Origin: Argentina anserina
Lineage: Eukaryota > Streptophyta > Magnoliopsida > Rosales > Rosaceae
Assembly: GCF_933775445.1 (NCBI RefSeq)
Contig: NC_065872.1
Span: forward strand, 15,686,001-15,750,000
Reading direction: 5' to 3'
DNA length: 64,000 nucleotides
Part shown: positions 48,033 to 60,544 of the stretch, in pieces
Position numbering within the stretch: position 1 is the stretch's first letter
Layout of the letters: each line of letters starts with the position of its first letter
Notes under the pieces: generated by a model
Database searches by the model: none
What the model was told of the DNA's origin: nothing
What the model saw: only the letters and a program-made list of their open reading frames with translations
Position numbers and translations under genes: made by a program

Positions 48033-49569
48033 GACCTCACGCTGGTGGAGAAGGAAACAAAGGCATGGGAAATGTTAGGCGCTCTGTTGTCATTATAATT
48101 TTTGGTCGAAACTGTGAATCGAAACTATAATGCTGTTTATTGAATCAGCGTGCTAGCGTAGCCTCACCACAGAGCAGTGAGCATTTTGTTCTCTGGCCAT
48201 GTATGTTGAGCTTCCAACCATTTAGCAAGAAGGCTTAATTTGAAAGCCATCTCTTAACAGTGCGCACCACTAGTTCATTTTTTCTTAACTAGTTGGATCT
48301 TTTGATATGCGTCATTAGTCTTTACCAATGAGCCATAACCAGTTAAGACTGCTCCCAACAATTATGCGACACAAACGTTTACCTGGTCATGTTGCCTTTT
48401 TTCTGATGTCCAGTGTAATCGTGTGGTGCGCCACTTCCATTTGCGACCAGAACAAGTGATGCTCTTGACTCCAGTATCATCGAATTCGTGTTCCAAATTG
48501 ATGGTGTACATATATGGAAAACAAGTCCAGCATAATCCCAATTTTCGTATGAACTATAATTGCTTATTGCTCAATCTATTTGATGGGGTTGCATCATTTT
48601 TGACGAGCATATCTGATGGTTGTTCTTCGATGCAGCAGGGCGAGATCAGCTTATATAGTTTTAGAAATAGCATGGTAATAGAATGATAGAACACACAAAA
48701 GCTCAATGAATGTGGAAACTCCCAAGAACAACATTGCTCCCGTAAGGCAGCTTTTGTCACCAACCTTGAGGCACCCGCTGCACCCAAGCCAGCAAAGGAC
48801 TAAATGAATTTAGGGCAAACTAGAAATAGCTCACCCACAACTCTACTATCAACAATGAGCACCTGCTACCCCAAATGCACCAACAAGTGCGCATATGCTA
48901 ATATGATATCGATTCCTCAAGCCCCAGATGTAGCAAAAATGTAGCAACTTGGGGAATATAGCGGTACAACTTCACTACTGGTAATATGGGGTAAAAATGG
49001 TTGGTAAATACAGGTACGTAAGAACTCCCATTATAATTGAAAACTGCTTATAGGTACAATACTAATCCACGCAAATAGCGTATCTAGTCCAAGAATCCAA
49101 CAAACCATGGCTGCTCTATTTTCATGGAGAAAGTCAATTTCGACCGAATTATAAGGCAAAATCGGCATATATTGGGGTTAGGATTCCCTACTTGCTTAGC
49201 TTCGATTGAATTAATTCTGGGTGAAACACTGAAATGAATTCAGTGCTGCCTAGCTTTTGATGCTTGGATTGACATGGCTAGTTTTTTATGCTTGGATCAT
49301 GTAAGAAATGTAAGTTGTACACGTAATAGTAGAGAGGTAGAGTGACTCCATGCGAAATATATAACCACGACTTGTATACGTAATAGTAGTCAATTTGATT
49401 TATCTGGTCGATTAGTCCACCCCAATGTAAGATCATACCGAGACATATATAAGCAGCCAAAGCAGACATATGGAGTAAGTTCTAGCAGGCTCTTCTGCTC
49501 ATCCAGCCAGCCGCTTCTCTAATCTACATCAGAACCTAGCTACTCGATGCACTATTCTGACATTGTAAC
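48033..49569. other. Unassigned stretch
   Basis: Probably 3'UTR and flank of the CHR24-like gene at first, then AT-rich DNA. Short frames only. Confidence 0.4.
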
Positions 49570-50205
49570 CTACTCAATGTCGATGCTGAATGCATCTCGC
49601 ATAGTTGGGGATAAATCATTCCGAGCCACATTTCTACGAACCAGGGCATGAGTCTCTGACTCGTGCTGAAACCTCTGAACCAACTCATCAAGCTCCCACT
49701 TTCTAGCTTCAACTTGCTTTTCAGAAATAGGCTTTTTCAAACCAAGGTAAAAGTTTCCAAGTCCAATTAGCACGCATGCAATGAGCAAGAGAATGTCAGT
49801 AAATACAACGAAGGCATATTTTGCGTTTTTTACTCCAGGCATTCCATCAACATTGATACCAAACAGCCCAGTGCTGTTGGAAATTACAAGGCCACAGCCA
49901 CCAAAACCACCAAGTTTATGTGTCACTCTGAGGCTTCTATCCTGCATCCATGCTTGAACATTGTCCTGCATCACATCCTGAATTTTAAATAAGCGGCCGC
50001 GAACTGCTTCTTGCTCAATCATTTCTCGTGTACTCTTTCTTATTTTCTCCACTAAGTTTCTTGTTGTATTTCCTCTCAATTGTACTAGAAGCTCAAACAA
50101 TATCTCCTCCCTTGCATGGAGTGACCACTTTACTCTGATGACCTGTTTTGATAAAGTTTTTATTTCACGGTTGAGAATTATGTTAAAAAGATTCATCTCT
50201 TCCAA
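49570..50205 (-). pseudogene. CorA-like magnesium transporter family, C-terminal fragment
   Basis: 211 open residues ending in a normal stop at the low-coordinate end. The first codon is TTG, so the true start is missing. It reads NREIKTLSKQVIRVKWSLH, STREMIEQEAVRGRLF and LQDRSLRV-like segments, then two hydrophobic helices (about 99-115 and 131-154) with GLFGINVDG between them, and an amphipathic tail (QVEARKWELDELVQRF). This matches a plant CorA-related family as I remember it. The CorA signature GMN appears as GIN, which may be normal for that divergent subfamily. The upstream part of the gene is lost where copia B begins near 50210. Confidence 0.7.
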
Positions 50206-50214
50206 TGAAGATGA

Positions 50215-50938
50215 TGTTGATGCCTACACAAAGTGGGAAGATGATGATGGTCTTGTGATATATGTATTGTACAAAACTATGAATGAGGATATAGTTGACC
50301 CGGTAGAGTCATGTGATACTGCGCATGCAATATGAAAGACATTGGAAGACCTATATACTAATGAATATGGTTTCATACAGGTTCATGAGTTAATGTGCAC
50401 AGCTTCAGCAATGCAACAGAATGGGAACCAGTGACGCAATATTTCACAAAGCTAAAGAATATTTGGGCTGAGATTAATATGAAACGTCCTTGCAAGATCA
50501 AGAATCAAGAGGATATTGTTTGGTACAAAAATGAAAAAGAGCTTGAGCGAGTTCACCATTTCTTTAGAGGTTTTGATGCAAAGCATAACAGTGCCAAAAA
50601 GAGCTACTCAGATTGACAGATCCCCCTAGCCTAACCGCATCTTTCACATATTTCCGTAAGGATGAGTCACAGCATAAAAGTCTTTATCAAACACAAGTTG
50701 AAGTTTCTAACCTTACTGTTCAGACCAGATCTCCAGCACCACTCCTTCAGGAATCAAATTCAGTTCCACTTCATAAGCAAGGACCACCACCGAGCTTTGG
50801 GAATCAACCTCGTCCTCCTTGCTCTTATTGTAATGATACTTGCCATGCTCGTGAGACTTGTTGGAAGTTGTATTCGCATCTTAGGCCTAAGAAGCCTAAT
50901 TATCGTCCTAAGACGAATGCAACTATTCAGTTGGTCTA
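50215..50938 (+). pseudogene. copia B Gag
   Basis: Gag block with KWEDDDGLVIYVLYKTMNED and LEDLYTNEYGF, broken by stops near 50333 and 50432 and by shifts. A CCHC knuckle (CSYCNDTCHARETC) lies near 50820-50862. It ends at a stop just before the protease segment. Confidence 0.82.
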
Positions 50939-50957
50939 AGAACCAGATATCCATGGT

Positions 50958-52354
50958 GTGGTCGGACATGATCATCATACAGCAGGAGGAGCAACACCCA
51001 CAACATCAATAGCCGGTCGTGGTAAGATTAGTATGGCTTTACGTATTTCTAGCTTTGTCGGTTTTGATATATGGATTATTGATTCTAGTGTTTCAGATCA
51101 TATGACTTATGACAAATCTTATTTTATTGTATTGTCATCTCCACCAATACCTTATGTTACTAATGTTAATGGTGAGGCATTCCATGTGCTAGGAAAATGG
51201 TTAGTTTGTATTACTCCCACAATAAAGCTTCAAAATGTGATATATGTACCTGTTTTATCTCATCATTTGATATATGTCCCACAATTGAATACTGAAGCTA
51301 AATGCTCAGTGACCTTTTTTCCCATGTATGTGATATTTCAGAATCTTCTCACCGGGGAGTTAATTGGTCAGGGGTATCTGAGAGGCAAGTTGTTTCATCT
51401 GGATCAAGCGTACGTAGGGGAGAAACCAGGAGCACAGTCCCGGACCGCTTTAATCTCCACTTCTGACAAGCTAAGTGAAGTTTGGTTATGGCACTGCCGC
51501 TTAGGGCATCCATCTTTTAGTATTATGAAAAAATCCATGTCTACCTTGTTATTGGTGTGGATAAGTCAACTTTACGTCGTGAAACATGTGTTTTGGGTAA
51601 GTGTCATCGAACTACTTATTCCTCTAGTATTTCTAATAAAAGTGTCGTTCCTTTTTAATTAATTCATTCTGATGTTTGGGGACCTTCGAAAGAGCCTACT
51701 ATGTTGGGTATGAGGTACTATGTGTCATTTATTGATGATTACACACGTATTTCATGGATTGATCTCCTTAAAACCAGGGTAGCTTTTCAAGTTTCTATAC
51801 CAATGTCCAAACACAATACAATGCCACAGTTAAAGTTCTTTGTTCTATGTTCTAATAATAGGGGGGATATGTTAACCGTGTATTTCAGGAGTTCTTTAAA
51901 TCACATGAGATTTTTCATCAAACAACGTGTCCATACACACCTGAGCATAATGGGGTATCCGAAAAGAAAAATCGTCATTTACTTGATATGGCTCGTTGTC
52001 TTCTCGATCTTTAGTGCTCACATGCCTAAATATCTTTGGGGTGATATTGTCATAACCTCTGCCCACCTCATTAATCGTCTTTCATCTAGTGTCATGCAGG
52101 AAAAATTTCCATATGGGGTGCTTGCATCTCATGTCTCCTTGCCTTTATTTCATAATCTCACTGCTCGTGTTTTTGGTTATGTTGCCTTTATCCATATTCG
52201 AAAAGGTTAGAGGTCAAAGTTAGATGCCCGGGCACTTAACTGTGTGTTTGTTGGTTATAGAAGACATCAGAAAGGGTACAATTACTATCATCCACCTATC
52301 AAGAAGTACTATGTCACTATGAATGTTTCTTTCTTTGAGGACATAAGTTATTTT
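50958..52354 (+). pseudogene. copia B protease and integrase
   Basis: The protease site has decayed to DSSVSDHMT (DSGAS expected), so the active-site loop is altered. Pre-integrase WLWHCRLGHPSF follows. Integrase begins HSDVWGPSKEP and continues through YYVSFIDDYTRISW, with shifts near 51540, 51660 and later. Confidence 0.85.
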
Positions 52355-54279
52355 TGACACGACCCGCCCCAAAATATACCCTAATACCGAGGTAGATCGT
52401 GCGGGGAACACTGTTAAATGAGATATACCAAATATTTCGGCATAGTCTCCTCTCCAAATATCTCAAATCCAACCTCCACACCTAGAGCCACCATACTCCC
52501 CAAAATTTCCCACTCCATAATCACAATTCATAAATATAATTTAAAATGTCCGAAGGTATATGCAATGTATGTTTCCTAATTTCACTGGACCCCTGGGGCT
52601 CGTAGCCTGTCTTATACCGTAACCGCCCAACCCACTAAGACAACTGGGTCAATAACAATCACATAACGTTTTATAAACGCCGAACCATGTAAATTTATAT
52701 TTAACACAACGCTCCCTCGGGAAACAAACATGAGACCACACGGGAGTCTACTAGGACATCCTCTCTCTTCTAGCGACTTGGTAACATCAACACTGCTTCA
52801 GGTTCATCCACTCTTCTCGGTCATACCGGTTCATTACCTCTATTCTCAGTCATACCAGTTCATTACCTCTCTTCTCGGTCATACCGGTTCATCCCCTCTC
52901 TTCTCGGTCCTACCGGTTCATCCCCTCTCTTCTCGGTCCTACCGTTTCATCCCCTCTCTTTCGGTTATACCATAATCGGACTAGCCCAGCTAGTCAATAT
53001 CATATCTCACTGCGCCCCAAGTCTCACTCACGAACGCATAACAATATCATTGTACCCCAAGTCTCACTCATAACGCCGAAGCTAATCAATCCGACTAATT
53101 GAAATAACCAAAACCACAACCCTCAGCGTCTATCCGCATACCTTTACCTGACAATAAATCCCACGATCCTAACACTAATTCTGATAGAAGTAATTAATGT
53201 CAAACAATCATCTAATAATATAAACATATAGCAACGATCATTAAATAACCACAATTCTTAAAGCATCAACACATCTAGCCTTGATAATCTAATCTAAAAT
53301 ATTTGTGGCTGCACCCGAATCTTGTTTGGGCTGCCTAATTACCCTTTAAAAGGGATCAAGTCATCCGTAGTTCAACTTTCCATCAAGCCAATAACACAAA
53401 CGCATCATCACAACCAACACACATAATCAATAACATAACATTCATCCATCTAACCATGATTTTCCTACACCGAGAGGTTTATTTAAACCCCACAACTCGA
53501 CCGGATTCCGGCGCCACGCACCGCCACTTGCGGCGGCCTCCGATCATCACCTAATTTTATCAAGACAATCTACTCGACATTTCTAACAACTTTCTAGTTC
53601 ATAACAAAGTCCAAATCCAAGCCTAAACAGTCAGATTAACGAAGAGCACAAAATCGGCACTATTCACAAACCCTAGAATTTCAAATCATCGATTCTCTTA
53701 CCTCAACGCGAATTTGTTCGATTCCTTTAGACGGTTTGTTGCTGGAGATGAGACATTCAAAACCCCTCAAGAAACTCAAGCTATGGCGGCCGAAGGAGGG
53801 AGTTCCGACGAAAAGGAGATCGGTGGCAGTGGAGCTTGTCGGTGTCGATACTCTCGGATGATGGAGCTAGGGACAACGCCACCTACTTAGAACGAACGGT
53901 GACCCTCCAAGCTCCAAGATGCGACCGGTGTGCAACCCAGTTCGGCCGAACGACGGCGCTACGTCGACGGTGATTTGGTGGGAAAAGTCGGGGTCAGGTG
54001 AACAGTGACGCGAAGGGGGATTTTCGAATTTCTCCCCCATTTTCTAATTTTCACCCCCTATTTATACTAAATTCGAAAAATGCTTAAATGCTCATTTGAT
54101 TCGTAACTTCTTCATACGAACTCCAATTTAGGCGTGCCATGTGTCCACGAATTTGTATCGACGAGCTCTACAACTTTCTTGAAGGAAGTTTTCTCGAAAA
54201 ACTTACGCATCGAAAAGTCAACTTTTAGAGTCGTTACACTTAACGATATTATACGAGCAAAAAGGTTCGGGGCGTATTA
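52355..54279. mobile_element. Solo LTR (about 1.9 kb) inserted in copia B
   Basis: 5-bp duplication ATTTT (52350-52354, 54280-54284). The copia B reading resumes directly after it. Ends TGACACGACCCG and, reversed, TAATACGCCCCG are partly inverted. Such (G)ACACCCCG-type ends are known from long chromovirus LTRs. No internal retrotransposon region remains, as expected after LTR-LTR recombination. Confidence 0.75.
52800..52970 (+). repeat. About 30-bp minisatellite in the solo LTR
   Basis: Five to six imperfect copies of a unit containing CTCTTCTCGGTC(A/C)TACCGGTTCAT. Confidence 0.9.
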
Positions 54280-54284
54280 ATTTT

Positions 54285-54809
54285 ACCTCTTCTGATACTG
54301 CTCTTTAGTGGGAGCATTCATACTTTGAAGAGTTGTATTATGGAGAGGGAGAGACAGGTTCAATTGAGATCACTGATGCAGGTCAGACAAGAGATATGGT
54401 TATAGGTTCAGCTGAAATCACAAATGCATCAGCTCCACAAGCACCACCAGATGATTCTGGTATGGTTGCTCCAGAGATTTAGGTACCAGAAGTTGACAGC
54501 ACAACTGCCCCTCCTGCCTCCCCTGCTGTTACTTATATCCCTGACCCATGTCTCTCTGGTACAGAAGATCACTCATATGAGGTTAGTAACTCTATTGGAG
54601 TTAATACTAGTGAGGCTAATAGTGGACAATATGTTTTACCAAATATGTCTACTCGAGGTCAACCAGCAAAAAAATATGAACCTAACCTTCAGGCCAAAGC
54701 TAAGTATCCAGTGGTAAGTTTTATGTCCACCAAAAGATTGTCTAAGTTATATGAATCATTTATGAATCAAATGTCTGCTGTTTCAATATCTAACATAGTG
54801 CAGGATGCA
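54285..54809 (+). pseudogene. copia B integrase-RT linker
   Basis: Continues the frame after the solo LTR (SSDTAL...), then a Thr/Pro-rich linker, ending in LSKLYESFMNQMSAVSISN, the usual entry to copia RT. RT itself is absent in the window. Confidence 0.8.
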
Positions 54810-55730
<921 letters not shown>

Positions 55731-56133
55731 TAAATTTGGCAAAAATGTCAATTTACACCATAAACATCACAATAATTGTCAGTTTGCACCCCGAACTTGC
55801 ATTTGAGTCAATTTACCTCCTAAACTTGATAAAAATTACCGATTTGCACCTCATCAATTAAATTTAATGTTTTTTATCCAATTTTATGTCACATGTCATG
55901 CATTTTAGGAACAATATTGTCAATATGTATTTATTCATATTTAATAATAAAATAAATTAATAAAATTACTTATGATGAACACTTACTATTATATTGTTTT
56001 TATTTTTTTCGAAACATATTATTGATTTATATATTTATTATTTTACGTGATATAATATATTAAAATATATTAAAATATATAAATAAATACATAGAAAATT
56101 AAAAATAAATGTGTACATATAAAAAACAAATAT

Positions 56134-56318
56134 TGTTCCGGGAGAATTATTATTCTACCCTTATGTGTGTCTTAGCCTAATAGGTTTCCTGTTAGGAGAT
56201 AGATTAGCATCTCCGTAATAGATTAGGACTCCGAATCCAACGGGATTGTGATTTTTGTGATGCATACATATAGGCTCCTATATCATTCAATAATACACAA
56301 TTATTTCATCTTGCATCA
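56134..56318 (+). repeat. 5' LTR of copia D
   Basis: TG...CA ends; aligns with 58267-58450. Confidence 0.92.
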
Positions 56319-56374
56319 CAATATCACGCACTTCGCCCTAAAATCCTAAACTTTTAGATCCCTAAACATTTTTT

Positions 56375-56580
56375 TTACCGCCGGCCGCCTTTGTCTCCGG
56401 CCTCCGGCATCTTCCCGTTAACGCATCCCCTGCTCACCGTCGCTGCTACCCCCACAGCCCTGCACGCCGCCCCCGCAACCTACCATGCAGCCCCCGCATC
56501 CAGCCCCTGCCCATACCCCCCTGCAGCCCCTGCACGCAACCCCGCAGCCCCGCAGGTACGATTCTCAACGTCGTAGACGC
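56375..56580 (+). other. GC-rich Pro/Ala segment in copia D
   Basis: Strongly GC-rich in an AT-rich element, with repeated CCCCTGCA and GCAGCCCC units. The frame is Ala/Pro/His-rich without any known domain. Confidence 0.5.
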
Positions 56581-56593
56581 TCTTTATGCGCCG

Positions 56594-58082
56594 ATGTCTC
56601 CCCACACCTTGCTAAGTTTTAAGGACATACGTGCCAATGGTTTTCACCTCGATACTTATGTTGAGAATGGAAATGAATATCTTTGGGTTACCTCTGAGAA
56701 AGCAGGGAAGCGTCGCATCTTAGAGATGATGAAGAGTTTCAGAAATAGTTTGTATCTTACTTCCATTCGAATCTTTGACATCATATGCGGTTGAACGCAA
56801 CTTTTGTGATTCACTCTTATATGCTTTGACATCCCCGTCTCAGGCACCGTAGACGTGATATGATGATTAGTATTCTTAAGAATTCACATGGTCATCAATT
56901 TTTTTCAAGTCTCGGAAGCGATTGGAGGATCATATCACCCGTGCTCTACGTTGATGACATGAATATAATTGGTACTCTTGATGAGATTGAAGAGACCGTA
57001 TCTTATTTGAAGTCGGAATTTGAGATGAAGGACCTAAGGAGGAGGAAATTCTGCCTCGGCCTTGAGCTTTTGCATAGGGCCAACAACAACTTAGTGCATC
57101 AGTCGAATTACACGCAGAAGATGCTTCGACGTTTCAATATGGATCTATGCAGTCCATTGTCTACTACCATGGTCGTCCGAAGTCTAGATATCAAGAATGA
57201 TCTATTCCGTCCTAAAGAGGATGATGAAGAAGTTCTTGGTCCTGAAGTTCCATACCTTAGTGCAATTGGGGCACTATTGTATCTTGCTCAAGTGAACTTA
57301 TTAGCTAAATTTAGCTCCGCGCCTATGCTACGTTATTGGAATGGAATCAAGCATTTGTTTCAGTACTTGAAAGGTTCCCTTGACATGGGACTGTTCTACC
57401 CCTATTGCAGAGAAAAAACCGCCACGGTATCTCCCCACACCATCCCCGTCGCCGACCTCGGCCTTGCCGCCGTACGCCGCAGCAACGCCGCCGGCCACCA
57501 TGGCGTGGAGACCGTGCACGGTGCCGAGAGCAGAAACCGGTCCCGTGCAGCTCCTTCCCCTGATGCAAAGACTCCAAACAACTTGTTAATTGGTTATGCC
57601 GACGCAGGGTACCTCTATGACTCCCACAAGGCTCGTTCTCAAACTGGTTATGTGTCTACCATTGGGAATACGACGATATCTTGGAGATCCACGAAGCAAA
57701 CTCTTGTTGCTACTTCTTAGAATCACGCGGAGATCATCGCTCTCCATGAAGCAGTTAAAAAATGTGTTTGGCTACGATCACTCGTTCGTCATATTCGTGA
57801 TTCTTGTGGATTAATCTCTACAACTGATCAACCTACATGCATTTATAAAGATAATGCTGCTTGCATAGAGCAGACAGAGTTAGGTTTCATCAAGGGAGAC
57901 AACACCAAGCATATTTCGCCCAAGTTTTCTACAACGTTCAACAACAGAAGTTCTTAAATGTTCAAATAAATCAAGTGAGTTTAGAATCCAATGTTGCGGA
58001 TTTGTTCACCAAGTCTTTGTCTAAATGTACTTTTGTGAAACATGTGAAAAGCATTGGCATGCGTCGTTTATCGGAACTTTAG
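56594..58082 (+). pseudogene. copia D pre-integrase, RT end and RNase H
   Basis: 56594-56793 has LLSFKDIRANGFHLDTYVEN, found before the pre-integrase domain in some copia proteins. 56860-57719 has the RT motif YVDDM (LYVDDMNIIGT), FEMKDL and the RNase H entry (IGYADAGYLYDSHKARSQTG, STKQTLVATS). A stop at 57718 cuts RNase H. The rest reads on in shifted frames (EIIALHEAVKKC, then VADLFTKSL). Position 57406-57578 is an insert. Confidence 0.87.
57406..57578 (+). other. GC-rich insert in copia D RNase H
   Basis: About 170 bp that break the block joining GLFYP to LIGYADAGY, keep the frame open and are much richer in G and C than either side. No known domain. It could be a captured exon. Confidence 0.65.
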
Positions 58083-58266
58083 TGTTTGGTAGACTTCAGG
58101 GGGAGTCTACATCACATGTTAAGATCTTTAAGTAGTTGGTGCGTTGTGCTCTTTTTCCCTTCAATCAAGCTTTTGTTTTACCCAACAGGTTTTTGTTTTC
58201 TTGACAAGGTTTTTACCGAGGCAACGTTATGCACCATGCAATCTAGGCATGCGACACAAAGGGGAG

Positions 58267-58450
58267 TGTTCCGGGAGAATTACTATTCTACTTTTGTGTG
58301 TGTCTTAGCCTAATAGGTTTTCTATTAGGAGATAGATTAGCATCTCCGTAATAGATTAGGACTCTGAATCGTACGGGATTGTGGTTTTTGTAATGCCTAT
58401 ATATAGGCCTCATATCATTCAATAATACACAATTATTTCATCTTGCATCA
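58267..58450 (+). repeat. 3' LTR of copia D
   Basis: Partner of 56134-56318. Confidence 0.92.
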
Positions 58451-58692
58451 TATATATATATATCACACTATATTTGAATAAGTGAGTATGTTGAATATAT
58501 AATTCGAAATAGGGTTAAATATGTAGACTAAAGATGAAAATAAATAATTTGATTAAAAAAATCCTCATGTGCATGACATGTGACAACATTAAATAATTTA
58601 TTTTATTTGATTAAAACAAATAAAACTATAAATATAAAATGACAACATTACTGCTCATGTGCATAACTTGTGATGCAAAATTAGATAGAAAC

Positions 58693-59261
58693 ATAAGTAG
58701 CACGGACACAGACAATAGTATCCGTATTAGACACGATTCGATACGTAGATACGGCATATAAAATTTTTTTTAGACACGGAAATGTGGTGAACACGTTAAT
58801 TAAATATTTTTTTTGATATATATATTTATTAAAAAAATAATTTATAAATTTGAAAGTATTTAGATGTATATATATGTCAAAATGTGTATTAAAATGATGA
58901 AAACATAACTTGTTAGAATAGATAAGAACTTAATAAGTGCCTTAGATAACCAATGTTCGAATCCCACCACAAGTATTTTTATTTTTATCACGAGTTTCTC
59001 TCCTTATATATATTAAAGTGTGCATAAATATAACAAAAACTGAATATGTTAGAATGGTTGAGGAGTTGTTGGGTGCCTTAGATGACTAAGGTTCGAATCT
59101 CACCATAAGCACTTTCACTTTTATCATGAGTTGGTATATGTCCACGTGTCTGATTCAAATACTCGCGTGTCCTGGCCGTGTCCAAAGTGAGTTCGCGTGT
59201 CCGAGCGTGTCCGTGTCGAACACGCAATAAAAACCCCAGAAGCCGTGTCCGTGCATCATAG
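58693..59261. mobile_element. Non-autonomous hAT element 8 (569 bp)
   Basis: 8-bp duplication ATAGAAAC (58685-58692, 59262-59269). Ends ATAAGTAGCACGGACAC and, reversed, CTATGATGCACGGACAC. Shares termini and the CACGTTAATTAA-type subterminal block with hAT element 5. Confidence 0.85.
58908..59120 (+). repeat. Duplicated tRNA-like module in hAT element 8
   Basis: Two units, period about 136 bp, each with TGTTAGAAT, GTGCCTTAGAT, a B-box-like GTTCGAATC (58955-58964, 59091-59099) and a TTTTATCA tail. Confidence 0.6.
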
Positions 59262-59597
59262 ATAGAAACAGTTAAATTTAACGGATGGGGTGCAAATCAG
59301 TAATTTTTACCAAATTCAGGAAATAAATTGACACAAATGCAAGTTCGGCGTGCAAATTGACAATTTCAGCCAAATTTGAGGTGCATTTTAGGAAATTCGC
59401 CCATAAAATTTTTAATCACAGTTGATAAGCTGCAAGTTTTGTAACATGTTAATACTCATAAGATAAGAATTGGATTCATGAGAAAGGGTGCAGTTAATAA
59501 CAGTTCTAAGCCGAGATTAATATGATTTTAAGAACCAAATAGTGCAAGCAACATTTACAAATATATATGTGACATTTTAGCATGAAGTTAAAGTTAC

Positions 59598-60544
59598 CAC
59601 TATCAGTTTTTCAGCATTTTCTTCCTTCTTTGCCAACTTTATAGCTACTGCTGAAGCAGCACTAGATGAATTTCCCACCTGCAAAGTATCTGAAAGATTA
59701 ATATCTGCAAAAATCTTAAGTTCAACTTGAATTGTTGCTACCATACATACCAAAACGCTTTCTTTCTGCGCAAGTGGCTTAGCAATTTCAATTGCTTCCT
59801 CACTGGATACCTACATTTTAACAGAAACAAGAGCAATCAATATAAGGAATAATCCTTGTATGGGCATCATTAAAACACGTAGTGGCATGTAGATAAATGA
59901 AATGGTATACTGCTGAGGACCATATTCTCTACGTCACAAGTGTTTCGAACTTGGTCATGGTCTTGTACATTTCTGAAAAATCTTACAGAAGATAAATTTG
60001 AATCAACCATGGAAGCTAAACTCAGTTTCTATCTTCCATGAGCTTTCTGGAAGAAAAAAAAAAGATAAATTCTTTGTCATGTTATCAAAAACAAGATCTA
60101 CCACTCCTTCCTTTTCTAATGCATCAACTTATACAAGTATAAAAGCAAGAGCAAGTATATGTGAGAAACTACTTGTACCAATAAAAACATATAAACAAAA
60201 ACAAATAAACCAAAAAACAGCCGAACAAGGGAAATGGTAATGCTACAGCACTTGAATCCATACTTTAATTTCATTCACACTATTGATCATTTCTCTAAAC
60301 TTTAATGATCAACAGTGTACTAGACTAACTTTAGTCATGCAAACAAAAGTTCCTAAATAATTTCATTCAATCTGTCCATTCTTTTAAACAGATACAACAT
60401 GCTATAATTTCCAATAATCCAAAAACAAGTTCAACTCCAACATAAGGTAACAAAATTTAGCAAAGGTCCTTACCGCTTCTTCTTTTCCAAATTCAGAGTT
60501 TAGTCCCTCTTTGTTGTCATTCTCTTCCATAACCAAAACAGTAC
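59598..60544 (-). pseudogene. O-acetylserine (thiol)lyase-like exon remnants
   Basis: Three exon-like blocks on the minus strand with consensus splice edges: 60474-60544 (MEENDNKEG..., not OASTL-like), 59751-59812 (VSSEEAIEIAKPLAQKE) and 59598-59678 (GNSSSAASAVAIKLAKKEEN, then AEKLIV). The last two match the C-terminal part of plant cysteine synthases (SSEEAIETAKLLALKEG, GISSGAAAAAAIKLAKRPEN), in order. The GISSG loop is altered to GNSSS, and the frame slips by two bases near 59759. The PLP-lysine and substrate-binding exons are absent. This is a fragment, not an enzyme. Confidence 0.7.

Larger units (their letters stand above)
50210..54809 (+). mobile_element. Ty1/copia element B, sister of copia A, truncated at both ends
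   Basis: Plus-strand gag, zinc knuckle, protease, pre-integrase, integrase and integrase-RT linker, closely related in sequence to copia A. No LTR is present: it starts within gag at the CorA junction and stops within the linker at a CACTA terminus (54810). A 1.9-kb solo LTR is inserted after integrase. Confidence 0.85.
56134..58450 (+). mobile_element. Ty1/copia element D, internally deleted (2.3 kb)
   Basis: LTRs 56134-56318 and 58267-58450 (185 and 184 bp, TGTTCCGGGAG...CTTGCATCA). The polypurine tract AAAGGGGAG precedes the 3' LTR. Flanks AATAT and TATAT are only a weak target-duplication candidate. Gag, protease and integrase are gone: pre-integrase-type sequence is followed directly by the end of RT and by RNase H. 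Confidence 0.9.
55731..59379. mobile_element. MULE-like element with long inverted repeats
   Basis: 55731-55868 and 59272-59379 are inverted copies. Both contain AAATTTGGC, a CCGAACTTGCATTTG string, CAATTTAC/CAATTTAT and GATTTGCACC. Arms of over 100 bp suggest a Mutator-like element. No transposase and no clear 9-bp duplication are seen. The interior holds copia D and hAT element 8. Confidence 0.65.

Noticed and set aside
52730..52975. 81-residue repetitive frame (SVIP/PVH units)
   Set aside because: It lies in the solo LTR and follows from the 30-bp minisatellite.
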